This document shows positions 22,719 to 34,359 of a stretch of DNA of 64,000 nucleotides, piece after piece. The stretch covers positions 17,087,001 through 17,151,000 of the forward strand of contig BSBM01000260.1 in assembly GCA_027924585.1 (NCBI GenBank), in the 5' to 3' direction. The notes below the pieces were generated by a model. The model made no database searches. It was not told the DNA's origin and was given only the letters and a program-made list of their open reading frames with translations. This DNA is from Larix kaempferi (Eukaryota; Streptophyta; Pinopsida; Pinales; Pinaceae). Numbering within the stretch: position 1 is the first letter of the stretch; each line of letters starts with the position of its first letter. The translations under genes and the position numbers were made by a program.

Positions 22719-23295
22719 TGTTGATGTATTTGTAACTTCAGAAGATATTCTTCTATGGACCACACTTGTACTTTATTATATTCATGATGGAGATGTATTA
22801 TTCCTCCAATCAGAAGTGTCGTCATTTGTATTTGTAAGTGTTGCAAGTGTTGCAAGTGACGCAACTTATATTTGATGGGTTATTAGACCACCAGTGTGGG
22901 GTCGGGCCTGTATGAGTCATGTGGTTGGGTTATTAGGCTTCCTTAGGAAGTCGGACCTGTTAGAGTTAAAGGCATGTTAAGTTGTGTATAAATAGAGAGT
23001 GAGTGTCTCTCATTCTATTCATTCACTCACTCATCCAACTCGCATAGTTGAGAGAGAGGAGTGTGCACAAGTGGAGGAGGAGTAGCTGCTGGAGTCATCT
23101 ATCTTTTGGGATTGATCTTTGTGATCTTTGTATTGGGGCTTATTCTATCTCTGAGGAAGTTGTGGGGTTTTTAACCTTCTTGGTTTAACCTGAGGAAACT
23201 CTGTGTCTCTTGTGTTTATGGTTGTTATGCTGTGCATGTTATTCTCTTAGTAGGATCCTAGATAATGTTTGAATGAAATTATCGAAAAATTAATA
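22719..23295 (+). repeat. Copia1 3' LTR
   Basis: Starts TGTTGATGTATTTG and ends AAAAATTAATA, where the terminal CA has become TA. Otherwise it is very similar to the 5' LTR at 11643-12209. About 10 bp extra in the 3' copy lies near 22845 (an additional 'gttgcaagtg' unit). Confidence 0.92.
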
Positions 23296-23834
23296 GTCAC
23301 AAGCCCAGATAAGTGACCGCCACACGCTCCGCTATGGAAATCATTAAGTACTAGCTCTGCTTCTTCATGAATTAAACAATGACGTAGGATGGAGTCTTTT
23401 CCCTGACGATACAAAGTGTCTCTGACGATGACATAGTATTTAGCATGATGTCTCACACATCGTCGCTCATATCGCGAATAGTGTGAAGAGAACTTCAAAG
23501 TTTGGAGATAGATAATGATATCCCCATACCAAGGGTCTGTTGACGAGACAAGAAACAAATTTTCATCCATAAATGAGTCTTAATGGACTACTTCCTCATC
23601 AAGTCTTGGGAAATCCGACATCAATTCTGTGAAAACCAAGGACTTCACTGACTTCGCCGAAGAAAAATCAAGATAAAATTCCTGAAGGATGACAATCCAT
23701 TTATTATACTTCCCCCCAATTAGGCGTCGTGAGAGCACGAATTGAAATGGATTGATGTGTGCTATAACAGTGGTTTTCCTAAGCAAAATATAATGTCGTA
23801 ACCATTGGACTGCATGAACACTCGCAAGTGCCAA
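23296..23834 (-). pseudogene. Gypsy1 RNase H end and integrase zinc-binding domain
   Basis: On the minus strand the frame reads VHAVQWLRHYILLRKTTVIA and GGKYNKWIVILQEFYLDF (the RNase H linked to RT), then FTELMSDFPR. After a stop at 23580 it continues STDPWYGDIIIYLQT, ERRCVRHHAKYY, DTLYRQGKDSILRHCL and HSGACGGHLSGL. The last part is the start of the HHCC domain of integrase, cut at 23296 by Copia1. Its continuation is at 11642 downward. The catalytic residues of this RNase H are not fully visible in the remaining piece. Confidence 0.8.
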
Positions 23835-23876
23835 TTTCTCAACGTGAGAGTATCTCAGCTTAGCATCTACTAAATT

Positions 23877-24955
23877 TCAACTAAGGTAATAAACAACATG
23901 CTCTTGAAGCACATCATCCACTTGAACTAAGACCATACCAATTGTCTCTTGAGACGCAGCCACATAAAGCAAAAAATATCTAGCAAAGTCGGGTGGACTA
24001 AGAAGAGGGGCCGATACCAAAGCTTTCTTCAAAGCATCAAAAGACTGATGGGCTCGCTCATCCCAGATAAATGGACTGTCCTTCTTCAAAAGTGGCGTGA
24101 AACCTTTGGTAAGATTGGCATAATTCACGATAAAGTGTCGTAAGAAAGTGGCTCTCCCTTGGAGGAGCTGAAGCTGAATCAAGTTACGCTGGCGAGGCAA
24201 TCGAAGTATTGCCTCAACCTCTAGAGGATCGACTCTTATACCCTCTTTTGAAACTATGAACCCTATAAAGCGACCCATTTTCACAACAAAGATGCACTTG
24301 TTGTGGTTCAAATGAATCTTGTAACACTGACATCTTTCGAAAATGAGGCGGAGGTGCTTGGGGTGGTCCACTCTCTTACGAGAATGGCTAGCAAGATCAT
24401 CCAAGTAAGCCTCCACTATGCGCTTAAGGTCATGAAAAGTGTATGTCATAGCCCGCTGAAAAGTAGCTCCGACATTTTTAAGGCCGAAGGGCATTTTCTG
24501 GTATGCAAATGTACCCCAAGGACATATAAAAGTTGTCTTATGTTGATTCTCAGGTTTAATCTGGATCTGATTATAACTTGAAAAACCGTCCATGAAAGAA
24601 AATACCTCGCTTCCCACACACACATCCAAGATCTGATCTATGAATGGAGTGGGAAAGTTATCCTTAGGACATGCTCGGTTCAGATATTTGAAATCAATAC
24701 ATACATAGATGGTTCCTTACTTCTTATCCACAAGAACAGGATTGGACACCCATTCGGTAATGGGAACCAGGGAGATGAAACCATATTTGAGTAGTTTCTC
24801 CCCTCTGCCTTGGTCGCATGTGCCATCCTAGGATTCACAGCACGAAGACGTTGTCGAACCGGTTTAACATTAGGATAAGTTTTAATTTCATGTTCGACAA
24901 TGCTAGGGTCTATTCTTGGTATCTCCTCATAAGACTAGGCGAAAACATCCTGAAA
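23877..24955 (-). pseudogene. Gypsy1 reverse transcriptase
   Basis: The well-kept part (24629-23877) shows FSFMDGFSSYNQIQIKPENQ, CPWGTFAYQKMPFGLKNVGA, TFQRAMTYTFHDL and the active-site strand VEAYLDDLASHSRKR (YLDD in place of the more common YVDD or YMDD), then LGFIV-like FIGFIVSKEGI and the connection domain ending with VLVQVDDVLQEHVVYYLS. The N-terminal 110 codons (24955-24630) are frame-shifted near 24800 and contain stops. DPSIVEHEIKTYPNVKPVRQ is still readable there. The order and motifs are those of Tat-type Ty3/gypsy elements. RT copies element RNA to cDNA. Confidence 0.88.
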
Positions 24956-25708
24956 TTATTTGAAAAGTGCGGTGTGAATGCAAATTTCCTTGGGAGAACA
25001 ATCAATACCGATGTAAGAATTCTCAATCTTTCTGGGAGTGCGAGATATGTTAATCAGAATGGTTGGGTAAATTTTAGCCATATTACCCTCCGCGTAAATC
25101 CTATGCGAATCCAAAGGAGCCACAGGGTGACCAAACTTCTCTGCTAGAGTCGACCGAAACTCTTCTTGCTCAATAAGGTCAAGATCGGGAAGAAAATACG
25201 ATTGATGATGTAGATCTTCCCAAGGCTTATCGTTACCATACATGGACTCAATGATGGCTTCATCCGAAGGCAAAGTATCATCAAGGAAATCATGCAAGCA
25301 AGAGGAGTCGACTGCCCACATGGGCAGCGTAACAGGATATTCCTCTTTTGTCCGTGAAGAGGAGAGATCCGGCTTTGCAGTGGCTTGTTGAATCTCACGG
25401 TAGGAAAGCTCAGCTGTGGATAATGGCATGGCCATCTCGATGTGCGCAATATTTCTAGATGAAGAGCTCGTGGAAGGTAAATTCCATGAATCATTAAAAT
25501 ACGACGTCCAGAATGGTACATTTTGTAATGAGGATGGGGCACTATAGGAAATGGTTCCTATAAAGGAGATTGGTGCAACAAAGTCGAAAGATCCCATCAA
25601 GGAGGAATACAATCCTACACCAATATTCCCAATTGTCGGCTGATAATTTTCGATTTGAGGAACTTTTGTTCCTAGTGATGCAATGGTATTGGAACTCGTG
25701 TAATCAAG
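24956..25708 (-). pseudogene. Gypsy1 PR-RT linker
   Basis: In frame with gag-PR, this segment reads MYSSLMGSFDFVAPIS, SLQNVPFWTSYFNDSW, CLHDFLDDTLPSDEAIIESM, LDLIEQEEFRSTLAEKFGHP and SYIGIDCSPKEICIHTALFK, which match the long linker between protease and RT of this gypsy family. It has no known catalytic role. It ends at a TAA just before the RT domain, and a TAG separates it from the protease. Confidence 0.7.
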
Positions 25709-28522
25709 CTAATCGATCGTCACAATATTGCCTTCATGTGGAAAGGAGATAACTCTAAACACAAAGGACATGATCGCTCGCATAGCGTAGATCCATAGCA
25801 AAAGGTTGTAGTCGATGGGTGCATCAACCACCTCGACTTCAATTGGCACGGTCTTCCCACCCAAGTGGACCTCAAGGGAGGGGATAATACCATGCGGTCT
25901 GAAAGAATGAACATCAAATGCAGTCAACATGGTCATAGACTTCGACAAAGGAGGGGAGCGTAGATCCTTCCAACAAGATAACGACATAACTAACATAGAA
26001 GCACCTTCATTAACCACAGTACGTTTAACGATTTTCTGTAGGCACCTAACGTGGACTTGGAAAGCCACATGATAGGGAAACTGAGGCTGAACATTAGTAG
26101 TGTCAAACTTGATGATATTTGGGCTACAGTGATCTTCGACACCCAAAGCACATAAAAGGGCAATCCTTTGAGAAGGACAAGCCTGGAGAACCTCAAGAGC
26201 TGACATGGCACGCGGAGTCTGACCCAAATATTCTACAATAGAGTAGTTCTGGGAGGCTCGAGCATTGGGATTACGTGTCGAGCGCTTAAGAACACCTTTC
26301 GGTATCCGCATCATAGAGTTCAACTTCTCGATATGCAATGGAGTGTTAGGAGGAGGGGGCTCATTCCCTAATGGAGGTTGTGGAGCTCCATAATCACGAG
26401 AGCGAGTAGAAACACTAACTTCCGATTTGACCATATTAACACATTCGTAACCACCGACAGGGGTAGAGGACGTCGAAGTTTCATAGGTCCCACTACCGGC
26501 GATCGAAGCACTTGAAGCCATATTTTGGTGGTGAGGAAGGGGATCCTTCAGCACAGCTGGGCCCTGTTCTATGTGCTTCGCGGTTTCTTCAATACGAGGA
26601 CACAAATGTGTAAGGTGATATTCTGTGTAAAGCTTACAAGGGAATTTCACTTTACACCTAGGTTTTTGGTCCCCACTAGCATTTTTGTCGTCCCGAGGAG
26701 GGTTGGCATTCTCTTTCTTAGGATTGTTGTTATTCCTATTATTCCCACCCCTATGATTATTCTTCCCCTTTTTCATCCCAATAGGTTGTTGGTTACCTGA
26801 TGAGTTCGCTGATTGTATAGAGTGAACATCCGATAATTGGGTGGAGATGGATGAGGCATGAGACTGTCTGGGGGTAGATTGGCTAATAGACAAATTATGC
26901 ATTTGATTCGTAACCAACTCTACAGGATGATTACTCGTGGATCCAACAATACCATCGGCATGTGGTCTAGGAACAAGCTTGGGCTCATGTCGTGACCATG
27001 GTTCATCAGGTATAATATCATATAAGATGCTAGACTGAGCGTAGACTAGGTCTAGCTGCTGGGCTTTGAAGATATTTTGTTCCTCAGTCATAATACCGGA
27101 CAATGAGACGTCCTTCGAAATGTAAGGGATTAAAGACTTAAGGAACCACTCCAATAGAAATTCTAGAGGAATGTTGGATTTCACTAGCCTCTTCCGTCGG
27201 TGCCACTCCTGAATATGGTCAGAGATGTGCATGGTTTTGTCTTAACGGAAGGTGGACAAAATTTCGGTGCCAGTATCATAACGCACTGGCAACTGAAAGT
27301 GGCCTAGGAAAACCAAAGCTAAATCGTTGAAACCTCTATATGTGCCCCTAGGAAATTAAACATACCATTTCGTCGCTGCCCCCATAAGTGTGCGTTGAAA
27401 TAGCCTCAAACGGATAGAGTCATGGTTCAAGGAATTTGATGAGCACCATAAGTGAAAAGTAGTAATGTGATCACCTATATCCTCACCCTTCTTCCCCTCA
27501 AACTTTAGAATGTTAGAAGGGAGCTTGGTGGGGACTGGAGGCCATGTAGCGTCGTGACAAACTGGATCATTTGTGAGCTTCAAAAGATCTGGTAGATTCA
27601 ATCTAGCATGAAAAGGGAGCTGAGACAGTGAAGCTTGAATTTGAACTCCTGAAAGAGACTGGTTTTGTGAACCGTAAGGTGAGACTGTATACATAGAAGT
27701 TGACACATGTGGTGTCGACGAACTCTAGTAATAATCATGACTGTGACTCTAAGGATAGTAACCTCCTCCAAATTGGGCCGCGTTGGAATACACAGGAAAA
27801 TGCGTAGCAGGGATTCCATGTGAAGGATTGGGATAACAAGTAGGACCAACTGAAAAGCCATGAGAATGGGGTCCCATTAACCCACTCGAGGAAGGAATAC
27901 CGGACGAGTGGGGGCCGTATGAAAACAATATGTGATCACTCCACGGAACCGAAGAGCTAGCAATAGGAGGGTTTTGCAACATCACAAAAGCATTCGAAGG
28001 TACAGGCATAGAGGCATGCTGATGAAAGGACAGAATGAAATTCATGGATCCAATACCTAACGTGAAACCTCCACTTGAAAATGGGTTCACACTAACACTA
28101 GGGGATGACGAAGGAGGTGGTCCTCCGCCAATAGTCGGATTAGATAGAGGAATGTGACTACTCCCAAACTGATAGGTGGTGAAAGCAGGAATAGTTCCCC
28201 CAACTCGAACACTAGAGCTAGCGTGACTACTAAACATGCTGGACGTAACAGTCGGCGTAAATCCGGGCATGCCATATGAAAAAGGACTTGAGATCGAAGG
28301 GACAGATGGCGTACCATAACCTGGAATCCCATATCGAAAACCGGATGGTTGTGTATCGTCGAATGGGTTCATGCTCGTGGGTGGGGAAATCCCAAACCCA
28401 TGAGGAATAGTGTGTGGAGAACCTCCTCCCCATTCACCCCTAGGAGTGACCGGAGGGGAGTTTCCCGTTGTGCTAATGGATGGAGTCACTGGGACTCCAG
28501 TCGTGCCAGGTGTAGAACTCAT
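25709..28522 (-). pseudogene. Gypsy1 gag and protease
   Basis: A single frame from the ATG at 28522 runs to 25709 with a few stops (near 27744-27708, 27353 and 27236). The N-terminus (28522-27749) is rich in Pro, Ser, Gly and Thr. The gag core (about 27706-27120) has ILKFEGKKGEDIGDHITTFH, LFQRTLMGAATKWYV, HISDHIQEWHRRKRL and LLEWFLKSLIPYISKD. The zinc-knuckle position reads CKLYTEYHLTHLC, with Tyr replacing the second Cys. The protease-like part (about 26150-25709) has RTVVNEGASMLVMSLSCWK, where the catalytic Asp is Asn, and EVVDAPIDYNLLL, after which a few residues are missing. Gag builds the particle and PR processes it. Both are inactive in this copy. Confidence 0.8.
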
Positions 28523-30242
28523 AATAGAAGCTCCTCAAAGCTCGTGAAAAGTATGTATAGGACCAGCGATAGTCCTCCAACACTTCCCAACAAAAGGCTG
28601 CGACAGATCGCAGTAAACCAGCTAACCTACAAGATCGGTGGAGAGGTGGATCTAGATCCACGATGACTCCAAAAAGTCAACCAATAATCATCTCCTAAAG
28701 GCCTACTATATCGTCATAGAGCATACACCTAAAATAAATATACAACCAAATGCACACAAATAGGTCTGGCTCAAGGGACCTCCTGACACTATAGCCGGTA
28801 TGTCTCTCCTAGGAGAGGCTTGAGACTCCCAAACTATAACCGGAGGTAACAGAATCAGTTATAAGGGCCCTCAGACTTCACTGCGTGCACAGGGTCAAAT
28901 CCCTATACATACAAAAACCGTGTTGTCTGACCCCTATCTGACTCGGGATACTCACAGTATAACTACTGCAAGCACCTTATGTGATACCTAGGTAAAGCAA
29001 CTAAGGTCACCATGTATAATCAATGCTCAGGTGGACAGTTGCAGGTGGGATCCATCGTATGGGAAGGGTGACTAAGCCTGAAACTCAAGAGAGTCAAATC
29101 CCCCAAGAGTCCCCAAACACAAACAAATCCTAGAAATATATCCCACGTTCAGCTAGTATTGGAGGGCTATCTCTGCAACCAACCTCCTGTGACCTCGTGC
29201 TTAACTCTGGTTTTAGTAGAGCTTCTTGAGAACACTGATGTATACCATGGGTTTCACCACTCCCTGGTCAGACACATAATGTTTGGTTCAATAGCCTTGG
29301 ATTGTTAACTCACAATGATCTATTCCAAGACTCTAAACCTATACTAGTTGGTGCACCCTATAAAAGAAAAAATCGTTTCTAATCAATTTTAAGATTAAGC
29401 GTTAATTTTAGTGGCTGTGATTACTCAAAGGATATGGTCATGAAACTAATGATGTGTAAAGAATCAATGATATGCACACCCGGAAAATACTAGACTCATA
29501 TATCCATAAAAAATGTATGCCACTATATGACAGTCAAATGAATGATTCAAACAGACAATGCAATCTCTTTATATTTTCATGCTCAAGCAAGTCCTAGTGA
29601 AAGCACAAGCACTCCAATGCAAAATGAAATAACATAAAGCAATTTTTTTTTGTATTTTCAAGTATAAATGAAATGAAAATGCATATGTTTTTTGTATTTT
29701 TTCAATATAATGAAAGAAAAAATGCAAGCGAAATCAGAACTATTTAGTAAAAATGCAGAGCATATCAAGCAGACAACCCAACAAATCCCAAACAGTAAGA
29801 TTCAACCAAGCTAATGAGCTATAAAAATGAAAAATGGTTCGAAACTAAAAGCTCAAAAGACTAAAGAAAGAGGAGTTTATGGTCAATAAAAGAGCATGGA
29901 ATAGTCAGGGAACAGGCCTACTAAGACTCAGGAACACTCAGAATCAGCCCAGCAACAACCAAAGATCATAAACAAGACAATCCCGGAGTTGTACGTGACT
30001 ATTCATAGAACTGTAGCGTTTGTACGCTGGCAGCTACTGTACTAATAGTAGCATGTAGATGCGGGCTAAATAAAGCTGACCCGCGTACAGGGCAAGACAA
30101 GTGGACCAAAAATGAATCAAACAGCCCAGAAAAAGAAAGTTTTCTAATGCAGATCCCAACGGCCAGTCAATGACACAGAAGCTCGACAAACAGAAACTCA
30201 AAATAAGGAAGATTGCCTAAAAATCCCCAAAATGGAGGCTCA
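28523..30242 (-). other. Gypsy1 5' untranslated leader
   Basis: The stretch lies between the PBS and the gag ATG, about 1.7 kb, AT-rich, and without a recognised gene. Long leaders are usual in Tat-type gypsy elements. Confidence 0.6.
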
Positions 30243-30260
30243 TCCCCAGCAGAGTCGCCA
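30243..30260 (-). other. Gypsy1 primer binding site
   Basis: On the minus strand TGGCGACTCTGCTGGGGA begins 4 bases after the 5' LTR end. It starts with TGG, complementary to a tRNA CCA end, and this sequence form is frequent in plant gypsy elements. I do not assign the tRNA species. Confidence 0.75.
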
Positions 30261-30264
30261 TTTC

Positions 30265-31175
30265 TGTCACGAAGAAAAACTTCCTATGGCTCGAGCTAGA
30301 CCACAACAAATAGATGACTACCAAAAATCAACTCAATTTCCAATGCAATGCTATTATAAATGTAAATGCTAAGATGTGGAGTAAATAACCAACCTTCAAC
30401 CGGATGTTCGAAGTAGATCCCCATTGAGCTTTCAAATCTCTACACTTGAACCTACAGCTTAGTCTCAACAACAAATACAAGCAAGTGCATATAATACATG
30501 AAAGATATTAGCATAAACAAAAGCATGGTCCATGATATAATAAGCAAATGTAACCCAATGTAATTAAACAAACATTTACAAGATCAATTGGACGAGAAAA
30601 TGAGTATTTCTTTTAATGGAAACAAGAAGTACATGATACAACCTCTTGTTGGCAACTCATCCGAACCAAGAACTAGGTCCCTCTACCACTTCAATCCCCC
30701 ATGCAATGACAAACTCAAACTATGAAGGAGTTTTATAGGTGAACATAAGAGGTTCACAACAACAAGGAGTAATGGATGTAGACTCAAGTCGTGGAAAAAA
30801 TCCAATAGAGTTTCTATGCTCTCTCTTTCCTCCTCCTTCCATGCACCATAAGAGATCAATATATAACCCTCCAAAGGTAGGTGAAAGGTTGAATCGAGTC
30901 GTTTCTGGGGTACATGGAGGGCCGAAGGTCACCCTAAGACCTCTTTTTGGAGTGAAAAGTGAATTTCTATTGTTTTTTACCATTTAACTCGATGTGCACG
31001 GGATATATTGGTACATCATGCGTATACGGGAGGTATAGTAGAACAGCTAGCGTACATGAACAAAAATAGGGAACAATGGGTTTCTGGAGGACAAAATGTG
31101 GATCTGAGTCACTAAAATGAATACTGAAGGTCAATGAGTGCTGATGCTCACAAGGTGGAAAAATACGCTGTAATG
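30265..31175 (-). repeat. Gypsy1 5' LTR
   Basis: Starts TGTCACGAAG on the plus strand and ends near GCTGTAATG (the CA end is changed). It matches the 3' LTR at 5379-6299 along its length, with substitutions and small indels. GTTGT after it pairs with ATTGT before 5379. Confidence 0.9.
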
Positions 31176-31180
31176 GTTGT

Positions 31181-33476
31181 GCATGTCAATCTCGAAGGGA
31201 TTAATAAAATAACCAGGATAATGAAACAAAAAATTCGCACTATTGCGTAATGTATACTTGTGAAGAGATATATTATACCATAAAAAGGTTCCCAAGTAAC
31301 TTGGAAGGATATCCGTGAACTAGCTCAACCTCTAAAAGTCGTGAACTGACTCAAATTCAAACTGGTTCAACCCCAAAGTATTTAATCTGTACAAAAGATA
31401 TACACACATATATAAATAAATGAGAAAAGAGGAAATGAACCTGAACTATTATCAATATATTTACTAAATATAATGAGAAATAACTAACAGAAACACTTAC
31501 TATGTATTGATGTTGTGGGTAATAGAACATCCAACGATTTGCATATAGTGAGTATCGAAATACAGAAGAAAAGAAGACAATAAGAATATGTTCACATGTT
31601 CTAGGAATTCCTCTGATTATTACTCCTAGAAACCTACAGCCGATTACTGATTAAAATATTCTTCCATTACCGAAACTCTCGCAGAGGAGTAACACCAAGT
31701 TCAACCAAATGAATATGCCCAATGGATCCAAGGAGGGACATGCCATTCTGAGCCTTCACAAAGGCCAAGATATAATAAATGTGTATAGTACCAAAAGACA
31801 CAAGCGTTGGTCACCTACATAGTTAAGTGTCAACAAAAGAATCAAAACATTGGAGTTTAAATCTAAGTATGATTTGTATATAGTTAATACATATATCCAA
31901 TAAACCATTCTATGATGAATACCTCTGCATACTCACAATCGGGAGCAACATCTTATTAATCGACCGCAATTACAACTGCAAAATCAATGAAATCAACTGC
32001 GGAGTCCACATCAATATATGAAACAAGGTGACCAAACCACGCCATATGTTCATAAAACTACTGAAACCCAACAGTTACAATGAATACTACATCAAAGGCA
32101 GGGACCAGAGCACGTCCATCCACAGAATCGACTTTAAGGGCAACAACTTTGTAGCATCTTATCTCGTCGCCATACCCATAGTTTTAAGCCACAAGAATAG
32201 TAATATATAATAAATATTGATACATGCCATTTTAATCAAATTAAGCCAATAATAGTAATGTGCACACTACACACCTCCCTCTCTTCGAGCAGAAGAATGA
32301 ATAAGTAAATATGAGGGGAGCCATTAAATAGGCGATAGTAAGCCAACACAAAGCCCGTGTGATATACTAATGGAAGAATAGCCCCAGAGAGAGGGAGAAA
32401 AGAAAATAATGAAAGGTGGGTAGGGAAAATAATGAAATGTGCTTTCCCCTATTTAAATTTGCCACATCTTTTATTTTTCTCTATTTTTTTTTTTTTTTTT
32501 TAATATATTTTCCTTCTTTTCTTTATTTTCCCCCTATTTTGATTCTTTTTTTAATTTATTTTCCCTCCTTTTATTATTGTTATGATTGTTTTTTTTTAAT
32601 TTATTAATATTACTCTATTACATATAATAATTATATTATATAATCTACATCTTATATTATATTATATTAAATAGTATATTAATATAATAACTATAATAAC
32701 TATATATTATAGTAAAATATATATAACAACTATTTAATATAGTAATATATAAACTTTATAGAATAACTAAATTATTTATTTTATTATATATAGTATATTT
32801 GCTAGTGGCATTTTGAGTCCATATATGATGCTTTTGGCAGTTACAAAGAATAGACATTTTGAAATGCATTAAAAAATTGATCTATAGGAAGAAGTGTTAT
32901 AGACTCATCATCATAGGAGAACTAAATATATCATTCTATCGTTAATCTGAGTTCACTTTTAAGTTGGTATATGAAGTATGCAGTAAAAAAACCTATAAAA
33001 AAATGTTATAGAATGACCGACTCTAAAAAACATTGTTGATATACTTTGGTGGGATGTCAAAAGATCTATCAAAATTTCTTTTTAAGTTGAATTCTAAGAG
33101 TGTCCTTCAATGAACGACTTGTGATAGTATTCGAAGAACAAATTAACTATAATATAAATAATAACTATATATTATGAAATCAAGGCTTCAAGTTCTCGCT
33201 AGTCTTGTTTATCGTGCATCGAGAGTACTTTAACGTTGTATATGATACAAGATCGACAAATTAACCGAGAGATACAAAATATGTGGATTTCAATTGATGA
33301 GATGCAAAAGACTCTAATTACTTGTCGAAACTTCAACCGAGTTCCGAAAGGGTCAAATGATGACAATTTTGACCAAATGAAATATGAGCATGATCATTGT
33401 GATAAGTTGAACACATTAGTATAAAATTCAATACATGATGATACTTTGAATGAGAAATGACCAATCTCCGAGATTG
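31181..33476. other. AT-rich spacer without recognised genes
   Basis: No coding family is recognisable. A T-rich low-complexity tract (about 32470-32610) and a TA-rich tract (about 32610-32800) stand out. The rest looks like decayed intergenic DNA, possibly including the interior of the CACTA-type element whose right end is at 33756. Confidence 0.4.
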
Positions 33477-33756
33477 TCTAGTCGCATTTTTTATCCCATG
33501 ACTAATTTAGTCGTATTTTTTATCCCATGACTAGTTTAGTCATATTTTTTATCCCATGACTAAACTAGTCATATTTCTTTATCCCATGGAGAAATTAGTC
33601 ATTTTTAATTGTAATCACTTAAAATTGCTAATTTGGTCATATTTCACTTAAAAAAACTGTGGTGGCCAACTTTTTTTGTAGTTTAGTCACTTATTTGGCA
33701 TGGTGACCAAACTTTTTTAGTCACCTAGTCATTTATCACCCATTTTTCTACTAGTG
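33477..33756 (-). mobile_element. CACTA-type transposon terminus with subterminal repeats
   Basis: The plus strand ends ATTTTTCTACTAGTG at 33756. Its complement CACTAGTAGAAAAATGGG is a typical CACTA (En/Spm) terminal inverted repeat, so the element body extends to the left. Inward lie about four copies of a roughly 33 bp motif (TTTAGTCATATTTTTTATCC plus CATGAC) between 33477 and 33600, as in CACTA subterminal repeats. I could not find the matching left end between 31181 and 33477, so size and target duplication are unknown. The transposase relic to the right lies outside this end. Confidence 0.55.
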
Positions 33757-34359
33757 CTTCCAAATATCCATAGTACCTCAAATCCGATGTGATCAGATGT
33801 GTATCACCCCTGTGGGAAATATTAGTAACTTGGAAAATTGCAGTAATACCACTATCACATGTTTTTCTCCTATCATCTAACTCTTTGATGCGATATTTTC
33901 TGCCATTGCACCACATAGTCTTATGATGTTTCACCTATATTCTCAATATGTTAGAAATGGATTGTTAGGAAATGATAAGTATATGCATAAGATAATTTGC
34001 AATAAAAAGACAATAATGTGATTTGAAATATAAAAACGAATGGTAGACATGGATTACATTTCTATCTTTGCACCATATGCTAAATCAATTTGCTGCTAGC
34101 TTAAACTCGTTTCATGATCCAAATAATCCTTTCTAATCATCTCGACCAGGTCATTCCATCTTAATTCACCATAAAATTATTCACATCATTTTGTCCATCT
34201 CTTCATAAAATCAATATTATTTTCAATGTATACATGAATTGCATCCCACTCTGTACTACCTAGAACAATGACAAAAAGGTGTTAGTTAAACAACCAAGCT
34301 ATTAACCAGTGTACCAAAAAACATGTATGGAGATATTAAATATAATACAAGATTTTACC
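33757..34359. other. Spacer between CACTA end and transposase relic
   Basis: AT-rich, with stops in all frames and no clear motif. It may hold the degraded 3' end of the TNP2-type transposase gene to its right, but I cannot show that. Confidence 0.35.

Larger units (their letters stand above)
11643..23295 (+). mobile_element. Copia1: Tnt1-like Ty1/copia element inside Gypsy1 integrase
   Basis: A Ty1/copia element on the plus strand with LTRs at 11643-12209 and 22719-23295, a tRNA-iMet PBS, copia-order gag-PR-INT-RT-RNH, a 3' tandem-repeat region and a polypurine tract. It interrupts the HHCC region of the Gypsy1 integrase and has a 5 bp target duplication (GTCGC/GTCAC). It carries its own insertion (15052-19612). 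INT is mostly deleted, and gag and RT have stops, so the copy is non-autonomous. Confidence 0.92.
5379..31175 (-). mobile_element. Gypsy1: Tat-like Ty3/gypsy LTR retrotransposon with nested insertions
   Basis: A complete but dead Ty3/gypsy element on the minus strand. Both LTRs are recognisable (5379-6299 and 30265-31175) and end in TG...CA or a one-base variant. The flanks are ATTGT (5374-5378) and GTTGT (31176-31180), a 5 bp target duplication with one change. In element order it has PBS, gag, PR, RT, RNase H, INT, a second RNase H, an antisense gene, tandem repeats, polypurine tract and 3' LTR. Subtracting Copia1 (11643-23295) leaves about 14 kb. Such elements copy themselves through an RNA intermediate in cytoplasmic particles. 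Stops, frameshifts and lost catalytic residues show that this copy cannot do so. Confidence 0.9.

Noticed and set aside
27749-28522. Possible proline-rich structural host protein
   Set aside because: It is in frame with, and directly before, the Gypsy1 gag core and sits at the usual gag start after the leader, so it is the gag N-terminus.
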